Positions 34,196 through 45,176 of a stretch of DNA of 64,000 bases are shown here, in pieces. Under the pieces are notes generated by a model. The model was not told the DNA's origin. It ran no database searches and saw only the letters and a list, made by a program, of their open reading frames with translations. Both the position numbers and the translations under genes were made by a program. The stretch spans positions 29,872,421 through 29,936,420 of the forward strand of contig JBCFYV010000100.1 in the NCBI GenBank assembly GCA_039000515.1, given 5' to 3'. Each line of letters begins with the position of its first letter. Within the stretch, counting starts at the first letter, position 1. The stretch comes from Timema cristinae. Lineage: Eukaryota; Arthropoda; Insecta; Phasmatodea; Timematidae.

Positions 34196-34199
34196 AATT

Positions 34200-34290
34200 C
34201 GGAAGGAGAATGGGAAACCCTAAGAGATAAACCACTTAAGTAAAGCCAACCGATTCAAGCCTTGGCCTCCCCATCACCAGTAAAACAAAA
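34200..34290 (-). repeat. SINE-L head and body fragment
   Basis: GGAGAATGGGAAACCCTAAG (body) and CCAACCGATTCAAGCCTTGG with CCTCCCCATCACCAG (reversed B-box and variable arm). Confidence 0.5.
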
Positions 34291-34598
34291 CCAGGAGCCC
34301 TAATTTTGAAACTTGCGAGTAAACCCACAATCATAATCTCGCAAAGTGCAGGCTGTACCAAAGCAGATAATAATTTTAAAATGTTTCCATTGTCGCTCGA
34401 GTCGGTATGGCGTTGTTTCGTTTGCGACTGAGTTTTCAATCTGACAACACTGTAAAACCATGACGTCCCAAAAAATTGAGGCGATGGCATACCACAATGC
34501 TCCATTGTAGAAGATACCTAAACTAAAGTAAATAATATTTGTTTTAGTGCATCAGGTAATACGATTTGTTTGGTTTTATTAGGAATCAATCTTAGATT
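34291..34598. other. No gene recognised
   Basis: 65- and 89-codon minus frames share this DNA in different frames. Neither has a motif. Confidence 0.4.
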
Positions 34599-34599
34599 T

Positions 34600-34649
34600 G
34601 TTTGCAACCATGGTACTACAAATATACACGTAGTACCATGGTTTGCAAC
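34600..34649. repeat. 19 bp inverted repeat, 12 bp loop
   Basis: GTTTGCAACCATGGTACTA (34600-34618) and TAGTACCATGGTTTGCAAC (34631-34649) pair with two mismatches. A hairpin or cruciform former, not followed by a T-run on either strand that would suggest a terminator. Confidence 0.85.
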
Positions 34650-34750
34650 TAGGTTTATTGTCTCAAAATTGGCTCAGATAATATAAGTATCAGTTAAACG
34701 TCCTTTCATTTACTATCCCTTACATTTGGCAGTGTGACCCTGTATTTTTT

Positions 34751-34976
34751 ATTATTTAGCACCACGTCTTACTACCCGTTCGGGTTATACGCTTAAGTAC
34801 TAATTACGCTAATGGATTAGGAATTGGGAAGGTTGAATTAAAGGAAGTGAACCCGCATTTGCGTGGAGGGAGAGAGAGTGGAAAACCATTTAGGAAAAAC
34901 CATCCCCAGTACACCCGACCGAGATTCGAACCTCGATCTCCCCGTCCTCAGCAGTCGAGCTCAACACGACAAGCGC
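34751..34976 (-). repeat. SINE-A, 5'-truncated in the tRNA head
   Basis: Reversed tail GCACCACGTCTTACTACCCG, full body, B-box complement and variable arm. It stops at CACGACAAGCGC, so the D-arm and A-box are missing. Next to it lies an R1 copy. Confidence 0.92.
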
Positions 34977-34984
34977 TTCGGGTT

Positions 34985-35135
34985 GTTGACTTAAGAAGAT
35001 TTTATAAGTGTTATTAATATCTAGCAAAGTTACAGCTGCAAATCACAAGACTTGTTGTAGGAATACGTGAAAGTAGATCCACCTAGCTATCCGATAAGAC
35101 TCTTTCTATGAAAATTGAACTGTACATCACGAGTG
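34985..35135 (-). repeat. R1 dispersed repeat, partial
   Basis: Plus reading: TTTTATAAGTGTTATTAATA, GTTACAGCTGCAAATCACAA, GGAATACGTGAAAGTAGATC, CTAGCTATCCGATAAGACTC, TTTCTATGAAAATTGAACTG. Confidence 0.7.
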
Positions 35136-35139
35136 AAGG

Positions 35140-35960
35140 GATTTCCCAAAAAAACTGAAACTTTAGAGAAGGGCCATGTATTAGTGTATGCTAGTGAAAC
35201 GAATTGAGTTCAGGACCACACAATTGGCTCCCACGCTCCCCCCCCTCCCCTTTGGGAAACTAGGAGGGGAAAGGGCTGTGGTAACAGTCTCTTTGATGTC
35301 TCCCGCTCATTCGACCGCGAGCGACAGTCTCTTTTTCGTTGTTCGTTCGCTCACCTACCCAATTCAATTTCTCATGGAGATTTCCACTCACTCTTCTTCT
35401 TTTATTTTCACAAACTTCTTTTTCCCCCTATTTCCTTTTATTCTTTATAAAAACGATTTGATTTAGAAAATTGGCTGCCAGAAAAAAAGTTCGAACTATA
35501 AACAAAGAGATACATAAACGACATAGTGAACGGAAAGGGTTTTAAAGATAGAAACACATTTCAGTATTAAAATAACTTTTTTTGGATACAAAGGCGTAAT
35601 TAGTGTTGATGGGGCTTTTAGGCACCAAAGGAAAATAGAAAATTGGTGTCCATTTAATTTTATTTTTTTAATTTAGTTGGATTCTAATATTGGTACTCAA
35701 ATTAGCTAATCAATATCCAAACGGTTATAAAATAATAAAAACAAAATACACTTTATTATAAAATAATAAAACTTATATAATTGTTAATATAAATTTAGCG
35801 CCCAGGCTACGTGCCTAATTGACCTCATCCTAGTCACGCCACTAGATATGAATAATATCTAAATAGTATTGAGAAATTTAACAAAACCAAGCAAAATATT
35901 ATAAACCTTAAAGGAATTTTTTGCGTTAGAGAGAAAGTTACAATTATATCAATAATATTT
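35140..35960. other. No gene recognised
   Basis: A 92-codon plus frame (35188-35466) ends in a Phe/Leu-rich stretch but has no motif. 35640-35830 is AT-rich. Confidence 0.4.
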
Positions 35961-35964
35961 AACC

Positions 35965-36215
35965 TGTTTAGCTGGTAGAATGGTCCAAGGCATCACCTTT
36001 ACAATAGACTAGACTGCCGATGACGGGGATATCGTGGTTCGAACCCTAGTTAGATGTTCTGAGGTTTGATTTCTTAATTTATTTTAACTCCTCCATTCAC
36101 ACACATACGGGTACATTTCCACTAAATGAGAGTTTCATCCCTCCTAACACATTAACGCAACTAGTACATAAGCGTATAACCCAACGGGTAGTAAGGTACG
36201 GTGATAAAAAAATAT
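35965..36215 (+). repeat. SINE-L, near full length
   Basis: Head ATGGTCCAAGGCATCACCTT, CAATAGACTAGACTGCCGAT, B-box GGTTCGAACCC, worn body and a good tail GCGTATAACCCAACGGGTAG. Confidence 0.82.
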
Positions 36216-36379
36216 AATTAAAAATTAAGACTTCTTAATCAACTATTAGTACTAATTTGTTTCGTTTATTTAGGAATAATATTTTTGTACTATTGTCTGT
36301 CTATCTTAAATTAATTTTGCGAACGAGAAAACCAAACCGACCGTGAATTGTTAAAAGAACCAATTAAATTTAATTTCTT

Positions 36380-36630
36380 CGACCACGTCTTACTACCCGC
36401 TTGGTCTATACCAACAAATAGTGTCTACGTTTAGAAAGAGAGAAGGCAGAATTTTATGTAAATGCACCCACAATTTTGGGGATGTATCAGGGGGATGCTA
36501 TTTATAAAAATAAATGCTCAGTACACCCGACTGTGATTCGAAGTCTGATCTCTCCACTATTGGAATTCCATTAACTTGAGAAAGTAACGGCTGGCCTAGA
36601 CCATGTGCCCAACAAATTGGGTGAATTCCA
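36380..36630 (-). repeat. SINE-L copy
   Basis: GACCACGTCTTACTACCCGC (reversed tail), TAAATGCACCCACAATTTTG (body), GACTGTGATTCGAAGTCTGA (reversed B-box) and CCTAGACCATGTGCCC (head complement). Head-to-head with the adjacent SINE-A. Confidence 0.72.
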
Positions 36631-36640
36631 TTTTAAGGTA

Positions 36641-36896
36641 CCCGACTCGGTGGCGTAGTTGGCTAACGCGCTTGTCGTGTTGAGCTTGACTGCTGAGGAC
36701 GGAGAGATCGAGGTTCGAATCTCAGTCGGGTGAACTGGGGTGGTTTTTCCTAAATGGTTTTACACTCTCCATCCACGCAAATTCGGGTTCACTTCCTCTA
36801 ATTCAACCTTCCCAATTCCTAATCCATTAGCGTAATTAGTACTTAAAGCGTATAACCCGAACGGGTAGTAAGACGCGGTGCTAAATATATATAATG
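36641..36896 (+). repeat. SINE-A reference copy, full length, 10 bp duplication
   Basis: The only plus-strand SINE-A here. A-box TGGCGTAGTTGG at 36651-36662 and B-box GGTTCGAATCT at 36712-36722 both fit the Pol III consensus. Then comes body CACTCTCCATCCACGCAAAT, and tail GCGTATAACCCGAACGGGTA with GTAAGACGCGGTGCTAAATA. TTTTAAGGTA flanks it at 36631-36640 and 36897-36906. Confidence 0.96.
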
Positions 36897-37059
36897 TTTT
36901 AAGGTAGTACTTTTTAACTTTAAAATTCGGGACCTTTAAATTAGCAGGAAGCCGTGTCCACATATTTACTAAAATTTCTACCTCTACTACAAAATCAATA
37001 GCGCTAATGGACAACTTACTTCCTCTTACTTACTTTATGGCATTAGGAACTCAAAAGTT

Positions 37060-37372
37060 CATTGCCTCACTTACAAAAGTACACCACCTATCGCTATATT
37101 GAAATAATTCTACTCAGCCCACATCATTACACCCAGGACCTTTCTTATGTAATCCTCTTATCTGCGTATAGGTCTTCCCAATGGGGTTTACCATTCAATA
37201 CCCTGAACACGGTTTTAGGTTCTTCCATTCACGCTGCATGTCCCACCCACCGTAATCTGTGGTGAGAACACGTGATGTAGCTCATCATTATGTATCCTCC
37301 TCCATGACCTGATATCTTCATCCCTCTCCGGACCTGATATTTTCCTAAGCACCTTGTTTTCGAACACCTTCA
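37060..37372 (-). pseudogene. LINE ORF2 C-terminal fragment, decayed
   Basis: The minus-strand translation from about 37370 reads VFENKVLRKISGPERDEDIR, then WRRIHNDELHHV, after which frames change (TVGGTCSVNGRT, PLGRPIRR, DYIRKVLG). This is the conserved segment after the reverse transcriptase of a common arthropod LINE group (LRKIFGP.. HNEEL.. GRPRRRW). Contains stops and frameshifts. No endonuclease or RT core remains. Confidence 0.8.
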
Positions 37373-37690
37373 ATCAAGAGGACAACAGATGCTTTAATTA
37401 ATTTGGGTATTCAGCGTCAAGTCTATAATCACAGGCAGGGCCTTTAGTACCACAAGGATCAAAAACCAATTTATCGCGGGACAGAACAAATTATATTAGA
37501 GCACACCAACCGACTGTATCAGGAATGGAAATATTTGAGTTGTAGTGTGAAACCATAAATAGGTAATGGATCGATACATTTATCCGGGAACCGCATCGAT
37601 TGTCTCGTGGTTCATGGTATTATTAGCCACATCTATTTTTCCGGTGACGGCGAGGTTTAGTTTAGAATCCCACCAAGGGTTCTGAGAGGG

Positions 37691-37720
37691 TCGTCGTCGT
37701 CGTCGTCGTCGTCCCCCCCC
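37691..37720. repeat. (TCG)n microsatellite then C8
   Basis: Seven TCG/CGT units followed by eight C. A GC-rich trinucleotide run is unusual in this AT-rich window. Confidence 0.95.
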
Positions 37721-38254
37721 TGCCAATATCTTCCCATTGGTTTAAGTATGCGAATAAAAAAAAGGGTTGAGAAAATTAAATTTTCTTAGAATCGAAGATA
37801 CGACGGGGATGTAGACCTACCTGATAATCTAGATACTTCTTGAGTGAAGTTAACCCAATATTTAAATAAGAACAAAATGTATCTATAAATTATATTAATA
37901 CAGTTTCCCTCAACGGACAGTTATGAGTACCGGATTCTTTTTTTTATAACTAACTGTTTAAATTTCCCAGGAAATATAACATGGGCTCTTGCGGTGAAAC
38001 AATTTCACCAATAACGGAATTTCTCGATACCGAAAAATAATCTCTAAGTACCGGACAAGAATTGAAAACAGTAATCTATAATATAAAGTATTTTTCTGTA
38101 TGAACGTCAGCAGTGGCATTGTCCCCGTGAAGTGTGAGCAGTCCTGCCTTCCACCCCTAGTGAAAGTTTCTAAAATATTATATTTTTCTACATAGTAACT
38201 ATGGTAATTCAAGTTTAGGTCCCCCTCCCTTTCCGAGCCATTAGTGGGGTGATT

Positions 38255-38282
38255 GGGGGGGGGGGGAGAGAGAGAGAGAGAT
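38255..38282. repeat. G12 tract followed by (AG)n
   Basis: Twelve G then eight AG units. Confidence 0.95.
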
Positions 38283-38490
38283 GTCTTAACAGTTTAGTCA
38301 GTGCTCGTGGGCAAATACACGTCAGAAGATCTAATATTCACATTTAATTTTAGTTGTGTATTTTTCTATGTATTATTATGTATGTATGTATTATAATGCA
38401 CAGTACCGTACTTATTATGTTTTTTTGTTAATATTCACAGTTATAATTATATAAGCTATATATAGATTAATTTGTGTTCACAAAGTATGT

Positions 38491-38494
38491 TTAT

Positions 38495-38551
<57 letters not shown>

Positions 38552-38552
38552 T
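38491..38552. repeat. (TA)n microsatellite followed by T11
   Basis: About 60 bp of near-perfect TA, then a poly-T run. Confidence 0.95.
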
Positions 38553-39894
38553 TTTTTTTTTCAAACAGCGGACACTTCTTAATAACGGAAATTATTTTGA
38601 TTCCGGAAGTTGTCCGATATTAATAAATTTCAATTTATATTAGTTAGTTTAGTACTAATTTTATAAAAATAAATTGATATATTTAAATCTAACTATTTTT
38701 CTTAATTAAAAAGTGTCACTTATTGCCTTTTAAATAAATGTTCCTTTATTGAGTGATCTCTCCAGACTTCTCCACCTCTGGAATTTCTCCTCCCCCCTCA
38801 AAAACCTCTCAATTTACCCCCTGGTGTGGGAGAAGCAATTAAAACATGTTTTAGTTTCCGTGGTGGTGGGGACAATGAGAGGGGGTTATTACTTGGGCCA
38901 GATCTAGTCTAAAGTCCACAATGAAACGAGCTCTAACTAGTGAGGCAGGAATAAATATACTGGTAAAAACACAACAGAAAATAAATGGTACCATGAACTG
39001 CAAATACTTTCTCTCTTTTTTTTAAATCTTAAAATAGAGACACTTAATAAAAACTCTTTAAGATCTGTGAAACTAAATGGAATACATTTTTGCAGCTACA
39101 ATCTACCAACGACTATAAATGAAATGATATACATTGATACAGAATCATTAATAAAATAGTAACCTTACACCAAATATTACAACAATAAATTTTCCATTTA
39201 AAAAAGCTCTATTAAATATTATATATAGGCCTATATATGACTGTACGCTTATAAATTAGAAACTATTAGATTTATAAAAATATATTTAAGATTAATTTTC
39301 ATTTTATTTTTAATAATATTAAATAGTAAGATAAGGTTTTAAAAAAATGCCACAACTTTACAATGATCAGCTATTTAGTATTTCAAATAGTTGCGCAGAT
39401 ATTATCTAAATCGGAAATGTCTGTTCATGTAAAGTACCCTAAAAGCCATTTTTGAGAGAAAATGGGAATTGCCCATTTGATTGTGATGCTTGGATACAAC
39501 ATTTAATAAAAAAATTTTTGGGTCTAGGCTGAGATAAAAACAGATATACGGCATTATTAGGAGAACTTTATCAGTTTCAGAGGGCTATGAAGCGTTGAAA
39601 TTTATCAATATCTTAATTTCGAATTTTTTGACACCCACAATACTTTTCTCGTTGAGGGGTCGGGCCTAAGAAGGTGAAAATATAGATAACATTATGATTA
39701 AAAAACATGGTGGACACTTTTTTTAAATACAACTAATCCCTTTTATATGTTCGCAAGACATTTAAAATATTTACAAGATACATCATAAAAACTTTGTCAT
39801 ATTCATGAGCTGTCCACTATCTACAAATAAACCCGATTCGGTGGTCTTATTGTCTTTGAAAACGATTTTCAACATTTTTCAACTGACGACACAC

Positions 39895-40145
39895 CCGCTT
39901 CGGTGATCGCGGGTTCTAACGCGCTACTCTCGTAGTAGATTACACTAATGAAGATGGGAAGATCGGGGTTCAATCCCAGATGGATGCACTGAGGTTGGTT
40001 TTCCTAAATGGTTTTACACTCTCCCTACACGCAAATGTGGGTGCATTTACTCTTAATTATACCTTCATAGTCCCAAAGCCATTAGTGTAATTAATACATT
40101 GGCGTATAACCCGAACGGTAAGTAAGATAGGGTGCTTTAAAATAA
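39895..40145 (+). repeat. SINE with mixed SINE-A/SINE-L head, full length
   Basis: Starts CCCGCTTCGGTGATCGCGGG, then TCTAACGCGCTACTCTCGTA, with a B-box GGTTCAATCCC at about 39967. Body CACTCTCCCTACACGCAAAT and tail GTATAACCCGAACGGTAAGT are good. The first bases resemble SINE-A and the rest of the head resembles SINE-L. Confidence 0.82.
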
Positions 40146-40402
40146 ATTAACGACACATTTAACAAGGCTCTAAAATAATTGTCGAGGCACAGTAATATTT
40201 ATTTTAAGGAGAAAGCTTATGATCAATAAAACGAGTATTAAGATTCCATTTGAAAATTCAATATCTAAAATTTATATCATTGAGTTAATCTTTTTTAAAA
40301 AGCATGTTAATTATGGATTTCAAAATATTAATTTTTATTCCTCAATTTTTGTCTCATTTCTAACTTTCCTTCCAAACTCCCGCGGCACACCTGCTGTTAG
40401 AA

Positions 40403-40612
40403 GTTGGTATAGGTCAGTATACTAGATTATCTATTATGGAAAGATCAGGGTTAGAATCCCATTCGGGTGTACTGAGGGTGCTTTACCCTAAATAATTTCC
40501 CATTCACTATTCATGCTAGTTTGGGACGGGTCCATTTCTCTAAAGTTTACTTTATTCCTCTCTACACTATTAGTGTAAAATGTATATCCTGAACGGGCAG
40601 TCATATGTAGTG
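40403..40612 (+). repeat. SINE-L copy
   Basis: GTCAGTATACTAGATTATCT, AGGGTTAGAATCCCATTCGG, TGTACTGAGGGTGCTTTACC and tail TGTATATCCTGAACGGGCAG. Tail-to-tail with the next copy. Confidence 0.75.
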
Positions 40613-40634
40613 CAAAAAAGAAAAAAATGTTCTT

Positions 40635-40870
40635 TGCGTCTTACTAGTCTTCCAGGATAATTGGATATCCAAACTATTGCGTTAGGGTCAAGGTTGACGT
40701 AACTTTCTATTAAATGAACCCGCATTAGCGTATAGGAAGGATGAGCAAATATTTAGGGAATAAAACCATTAGCACACTTAACCGGTATTCAAACCCATAG
40801 GTATCTATCTGTCATCGACAAACAAGACCAAAGGATAGTGTCGTATAATACACGTGATTACCTAGTCTAT
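40635..40870 (-). repeat. SINE-L copy
   Basis: TGCGTCTTACTAGTCTTCCA (reversed tail), ATGAACCCGCATTAGCGTAT (body), AACCGGTATTCAAACCC (reversed B-box). Confidence 0.68.
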
Positions 40871-40874
40871 GTGG

Positions 40875-42165
40875 GCTATACACAAACACAAGTCACATAC
40901 ACATACACTCACAAATATATATTAAAAATATTGATACGAAATATTAGCAAAGTGGTGAATTAAAGATTTCTTGGAAAGATGAGGTTAGAATCGCAGTTCA
41001 ATGTATTAATGTATGTTTATTATAAATGGATTCATCGCTAAACATGAATCAAATGTTTTTATTTGAAAAACGCTGTTTTTGGGAGTTTATTGGGAGAAGA
41101 AATTCCAGAATAGGAAGTTCACTTTTAATGATTTTTGTTCTTGCCAAATTTTTGGATCCCTACCCTCTCCAGTCCCCCGATCCCCAGACTGGAGCTCTTT
41201 GCTCTTTGTCCAATAGGGGGGGGGGGGCGGAGAGGGTGTTTTAAAGACGGAAAATAAGTTTTGCCCTTGCATGGTCGGGCGACAACTCATAGAGACCAGT
41301 GATTTGAATAATTATGACCAAAAGGTTGACCCTTGCTTTTGCAACAAGCAGAATTTTTTGAAGGAGGATTCCCCCATATTCTTGGACGGATAATTCTGTA
41401 TCTCAACATCTGTCAAAAATAGAGCGGTGATTTTTCAAGGAAAATACTCAGATTGGTCAAACTTTTGGTTCTAGTATTTTGCTAAAAATATATATTACTT
41501 TTTTAAAGGGAGATTTGTCCCCACCTTCACAGGCTGGAATTTCTCATCTAAAAATGATGGTGATATCCGCTCTTCAAGTTAAGATTTGGGATCTTCCTTT
41601 TAATTTAACCTTTTCTATCATGTACACTTTGATCATTATAAGATTGGAATTTTTATCATTTTTTCTAGCCTAATATTATTCAGATATACAATTTCTAACT
41701 ATTTAAATGGAGAAAAGATTTAGAGGGCTACAAATTAAACTACACTTGTGCAGGTAGTCTTTATTAGATTAAAATAATAGCTATTGGTTATCTTGATTGT
41801 TTATTTTATAGATTTTGTCCACAACCATCGTAAATTCAGAATATACCAACCTGATAGCGTGCCTACTTTTGTTGATTTAATTTATTTTTTATATTTGAGT
41901 TAACCTTTGAGAGGAAAATGTTTTTAATTCACAAACATCTTTCTGACATCAAAGGTGTGTTTAATCAAAGGAAAAGGAAAAAAAAAGCAGCTCTGAAGTT
42001 TAAATAAACAATTTAATTAGTTTGTTAATAAAGAGTGTAATGCTAACGAAATGAAATATTTTGGTAAAATTTATAAAAAGCAAAGATAGTCGAGACGTTT
42101 TTATATTTGACCTGAATCTGAGAGAACACATGTTCGAATTCAACTGACTATAAGCAACTGTAAAC
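40875..42165. other. No gene recognised; G12 at 41216
   Basis: Overlapping frames at 41026-41290 (72 plus, 67 minus codons) run through the G12 tract. A 64-codon frame at 41479-41673 has no motif. The rest is AT-rich. Confidence 0.4.
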
Positions 42166-42169
42166 TATA

Positions 42170-42365
42170 TTACGAGAAAGTTAAGGGTCCTTGGTTCAAT
42201 TTTTGGCATGGCCGAGAATTTGATAGTTATTGAAAAGTGGGTTTACCCTTTCATAGTGATGATTTAATAGCAGGGAACGGAGTGTTGTGATTGTTATGGA
42301 CTGTTAATAAGTCGTGTGGTGATATAACCCGTCGGTAAAGAAAGCGCACTTTAAATACCTTAAAT
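42170..42365 (+). repeat. SINE-C copy
   Basis: T-arm-like GGTCCTTGGTTCAATTTTTG, then GGCATGGCCGAGAATTTGAT, GTGGGTTTACCCTTTCATAG and TGATGATTTAATAGC, which align with 57.4 kb and, reversed, 3.8 kb. Confidence 0.55.
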
Positions 42366-42369
42366 AAAT

Positions 42370-42845
42370 GAAAAAGAAAATATATTACGAAAATCTAGCA
42401 GCTTTTGAAGGAACAAGAAGCTTTGTTGAAGAATTAATGCTCATGATTCACTCATCAAAGCTCAGAGTGAGTGCATTAGGTCATCCATAAACCACACACC
42501 GATGTCGATAAGGGTGGAGAGGTGAGCTCTGATGTTTACATGGTTATATATGGAGAGTTAGGGAGGGGGGGCGGGAGTTGGTAGGGTACATCACAGTGTT
42601 ACGTGGCACAGATCTTATACTTAAGTTCTAGGATTAAAAAAACTTTGTTATTGCTAACGATTTTACTGTTTGTAAACATATTAAAAGATAACTTACCATT
42701 TTGAATAGTATTAAATCTTAGTCCCTTTTTTTAGTTACACAAAAGCTTCTATATCAAATAATGGAATTCACTCTTGATGTGAAAACACAGGGGTAAAGGG
42801 GTCAGGCTAAATATCTACTTGGTGTTACATGGCTGATGGAGGGTG
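42370..42845. other. No feature seen
   Basis: Mixed composition, with a G-rich patch at 42560-42590. Nothing recognisable. Confidence 0.45.
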
Positions 42846-42849
42846 GGGG

Positions 42850-43015
42850 TAGAAAGAAAACCGTGGAATTTTGAGGAGATGTATCTGCATTTACGTTTAA
42901 GGAGCGTTTAAATCAATTTTAAAATATCAGCCTTAATACACGTGGCCATGTTTTAAACCTTGACCTCCCGTCACCGGCAGACCAATCTATCGCGTACCGT
43001 GAATCATTAGTGCTA
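42850..43015 (-). repeat. SINE-L remnant
   Basis: TGTATCTGCATTTACGTTTA (body), ACACGTGGCCATGTTTTAAA and CCTTGACCTCCCGTCACCGG (reversed B-box and variable arm). Confidence 0.5.
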
Positions 43016-43049
43016 CTTTAGGAAAATCTGAACTGGCAAGAAGACACAC

Positions 43050-43206
43050 TGTGGAATTACAGGCCTCCGCCGTGGTTCAGATCCCACGTTAAACTGTAGG
43101 TCCTCCATTTCATCACACTATCACCCTACCATTACACATTGGCCTAAGTGCGTATAGCCCGAACGGGTAGTAAGACGCAGTGATAATAATAATAATAATA
43201 ATAATA
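43050..43206 (+). repeat. SINE-B, 5'-truncated
   Basis: Starts at GTGGAATTACAGGCCTCCGC, with body CCACGTTAAACTGTAGGTCC, tail GCGTATAGCCCGAACGGGTA and six TAA units. Flanks ACACACTG / ACACATTG are an imperfect possible duplication. Confidence 0.9.
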
Positions 43207-43209
43207 CAC

Positions 43210-43927
43210 ATTGAAATAAGTTAATTTCGATTTTGATACTTTTTATTAAATCTATATAATGTGTCTTTTCTGGACCCACTGATTATATTGTCATAACAGA
43301 ACTTACTAACTAGCTAAAGTATTGAAAACACCCACCATCAATTTCGTCACTGTGGAAGAGGAATTCACAATCTCACCAAATTTATATATTTATTCCATGA
43401 CTGGAATTGAGTTCAGAACCCTTCACACGATAGGACCACACTAAGAAGTCGGACCACTTGTAGAGGAATTTAACGAAGCAGCCACACATGTTTCACATTG
43501 GTTAAAACAATCCCCTTTCCCTCTGATCCCTCGGGCGACGTTGTAATCGCCACTAATGAAGTCTGGCCACTCCAACACATGTACTACTATATTACATGAG
43601 CTGTACACTCTGCTACGATAAAATAGATCCCTCCCATGCTTTACGAATACAGTCATTTTATAAGAGATATTTCCAGTACTTATTATTAGATATTGAAATA
43701 ATTATACCTTATGTTTTAAAAACTCTAATGATATATTTTTTAAATAACATTAATTTACCTTAAGAGAGTATTATAAAATTTAGGGACAATTCTAACTAGA
43801 AATGACAATATTAGATTGAATATCAGAAAAATAATACAGTGGGTAAATGCATTACTCAGCCAGTAAATTGTTGACATCTCGCGACTGATATAAAGGAATG
43901 TAATACTTAGGATTTACCAAACAATAA
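43210..43927. other. No gene recognised
   Basis: A 71-codon minus frame (43441-43656) has no motif. The remainder is AT-rich. Confidence 0.4.
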
Positions 43928-43941
43928 TTTTACCGGTTGTT

Positions 43942-44213
43942 ATAATAATAATAATATTTAGCACCGCGTCTTACTACCCGTTCTGTTTATACGCTTTAAG
44001 TACTAATTACGCTAATGGATTAGGAATTGGGAAGGTTGAATTAGAGGAAGTGAACCCGCATTTGCGTGGAGGGAGAGTGGAAAACCATTTAGGAACCCCC
44101 CTCCCCCCCCCAGTTCACCCGACCGAGATTCAAACCTTGATCTCCCCGTCCTCAGCAGTCGAGCTCAACCTCAACACTACAAGCGCGTCAGCCAACTACG
44201 CCAACGAGGCGGG
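43942..44213 (-). repeat. SINE-A, full length, perfect 14 bp duplication
   Basis: Reversed tail with one change in the stem-loop (CCCGTTCTGTTTATACG), full body with a C-rich expansion (C9 at 44103-44111), B-box complement GAGATTCAAACCTTG, and a 6 bp internal duplication in the head (CTCAACCTCAAC). TTTTACCGGTTGTT flanks at 43928-43941 and 44214-44227. Confidence 0.97.
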
Positions 44214-44227
44214 TTTTACCGGTTGTT

Positions 44228-44675
44228 TTCTATGTGTGTGAAACGTGGTCTCTTACTTTAGATGACGAAAACAAATTTAGGGTGTTAAAAAACAAGATGC
44301 TTAGGAAAATTTTTGCTCTAAATGTATGAGGTTACTAGGGAGAGTAGGATGTTACATAATAATGAGTTACACACCATGTACTCATCACAAGACATTGTTA
44401 GGATAATCAAGTAACATAGACTATGATGGGCAGGACATCTAGCGTGAATGGAAGATTCTAGAACCTTGTCCAGGATAATGATTGGCAGGCCCATTGGGAA
44501 GAGACCATCGGAAAGACCTAGACGTCGATGGGAGAATAACATTAGAATGAACCTCAAAGTAATAGGGTGTAATGAGATGGACTGGATAGAACTATCTTAA
44601 GCTAGGGACAGTTGGCGTACTTTTGTAAGTGTGGCAGTGAACGATCTAGTTACTAATGCCAAAGAGTGAGTAATA
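44228..44675 (+). pseudogene. LINE ORF2 C-terminal region, decayed
   Basis: Translation reads [30 protein letters not shown], then across breaks SSQDIVRIIK, WAGHLA, MEDSRTLSRIMIGRPIGKRP, SERPRRRWENNIRMNLKVIG and CNEMDWIELS, ending AVNDLVTNAKE. This order (LRKIFG, IVRIIK, RWAGHxARM, GKRPxGRPRRRW, WIELAxDR) is the post-RT region of an arthropod LINE group. Several stops and at least one frameshift. Better kept than the 37 kb piece. Confidence 0.88.
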
Positions 44676-44869
44676 AGTAAAAATATCATAAAACCATCTC
44701 AATGCATCTGGTCAAGCTTTATTCATAGATTATCAGCTTAGAGACAAGTGTTGCCTTAACTGGTTGCGTAAAGTGCGGTTTAGTATAAATAATTTACAAT
44801 CTACATGAACTAGTAAGTACCTTTGGTAAAATACAAACTTTTTTTTGGTCAGGAATGATAGAATTTTAC

Positions 44870-45000
44870 TATATAATTAATGTTATATTATAGGTGTTGA
44901 TGTTATATTTCAAATGTTTCAGCTTAGTTACACGTGTCTTCACGTATGCATTTATTAAATAAGTTTTAGTATATTTTATTTTTAACTGTCATATGACTTA
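44870..45000 (-). repeat. Possible R1 fragment
   Basis: TAATGTTATATTATAGGTGT and TTGATGTTATATTTCAAATG, then CTTCACGTATGC, follow R1 order on minus at reduced identity. Confidence 0.4.
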
Positions 45001-45009
45001 CTAGTAGAT

Positions 45010-45136
45010 CCCGACTTTACTGGTAACTTACAGAAGTAGATTTTTTAAGTGGATTAGATTGAAAAAAAAATTGTTCACAGTCATTTAAATTCTTAAATAA
45101 ATATATTGTTACTGTTGACTCAATTTTGGTTCTGGC

Positions 45137-45176
<40 letters not shown>

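Larger units (their letters stand above)
37380..39890. other. No gene recognised; microsatellites and G-tract
   Basis: About 2.5 kb holding the simple repeats listed separately. An 84-codon minus frame (37958-38212) has no motif. Position 39828 on shows ACCCGATTCGGTGG, a stub of a SINE-A style head. Confidence 0.4.

Noticed and set aside
34600..34649. Inverted repeat considered as a transcription terminator
   Set aside because: No adjacent gene and no T-run in the right place. Bacterial-type terminators are not expected in this genome.
36641..36725. Possible functional tRNA gene at the SINE-A head
   Set aside because: A- and B-boxes are good but the acceptor stem does not close, and the sequence continues into the SINE body with target duplications around the whole unit.
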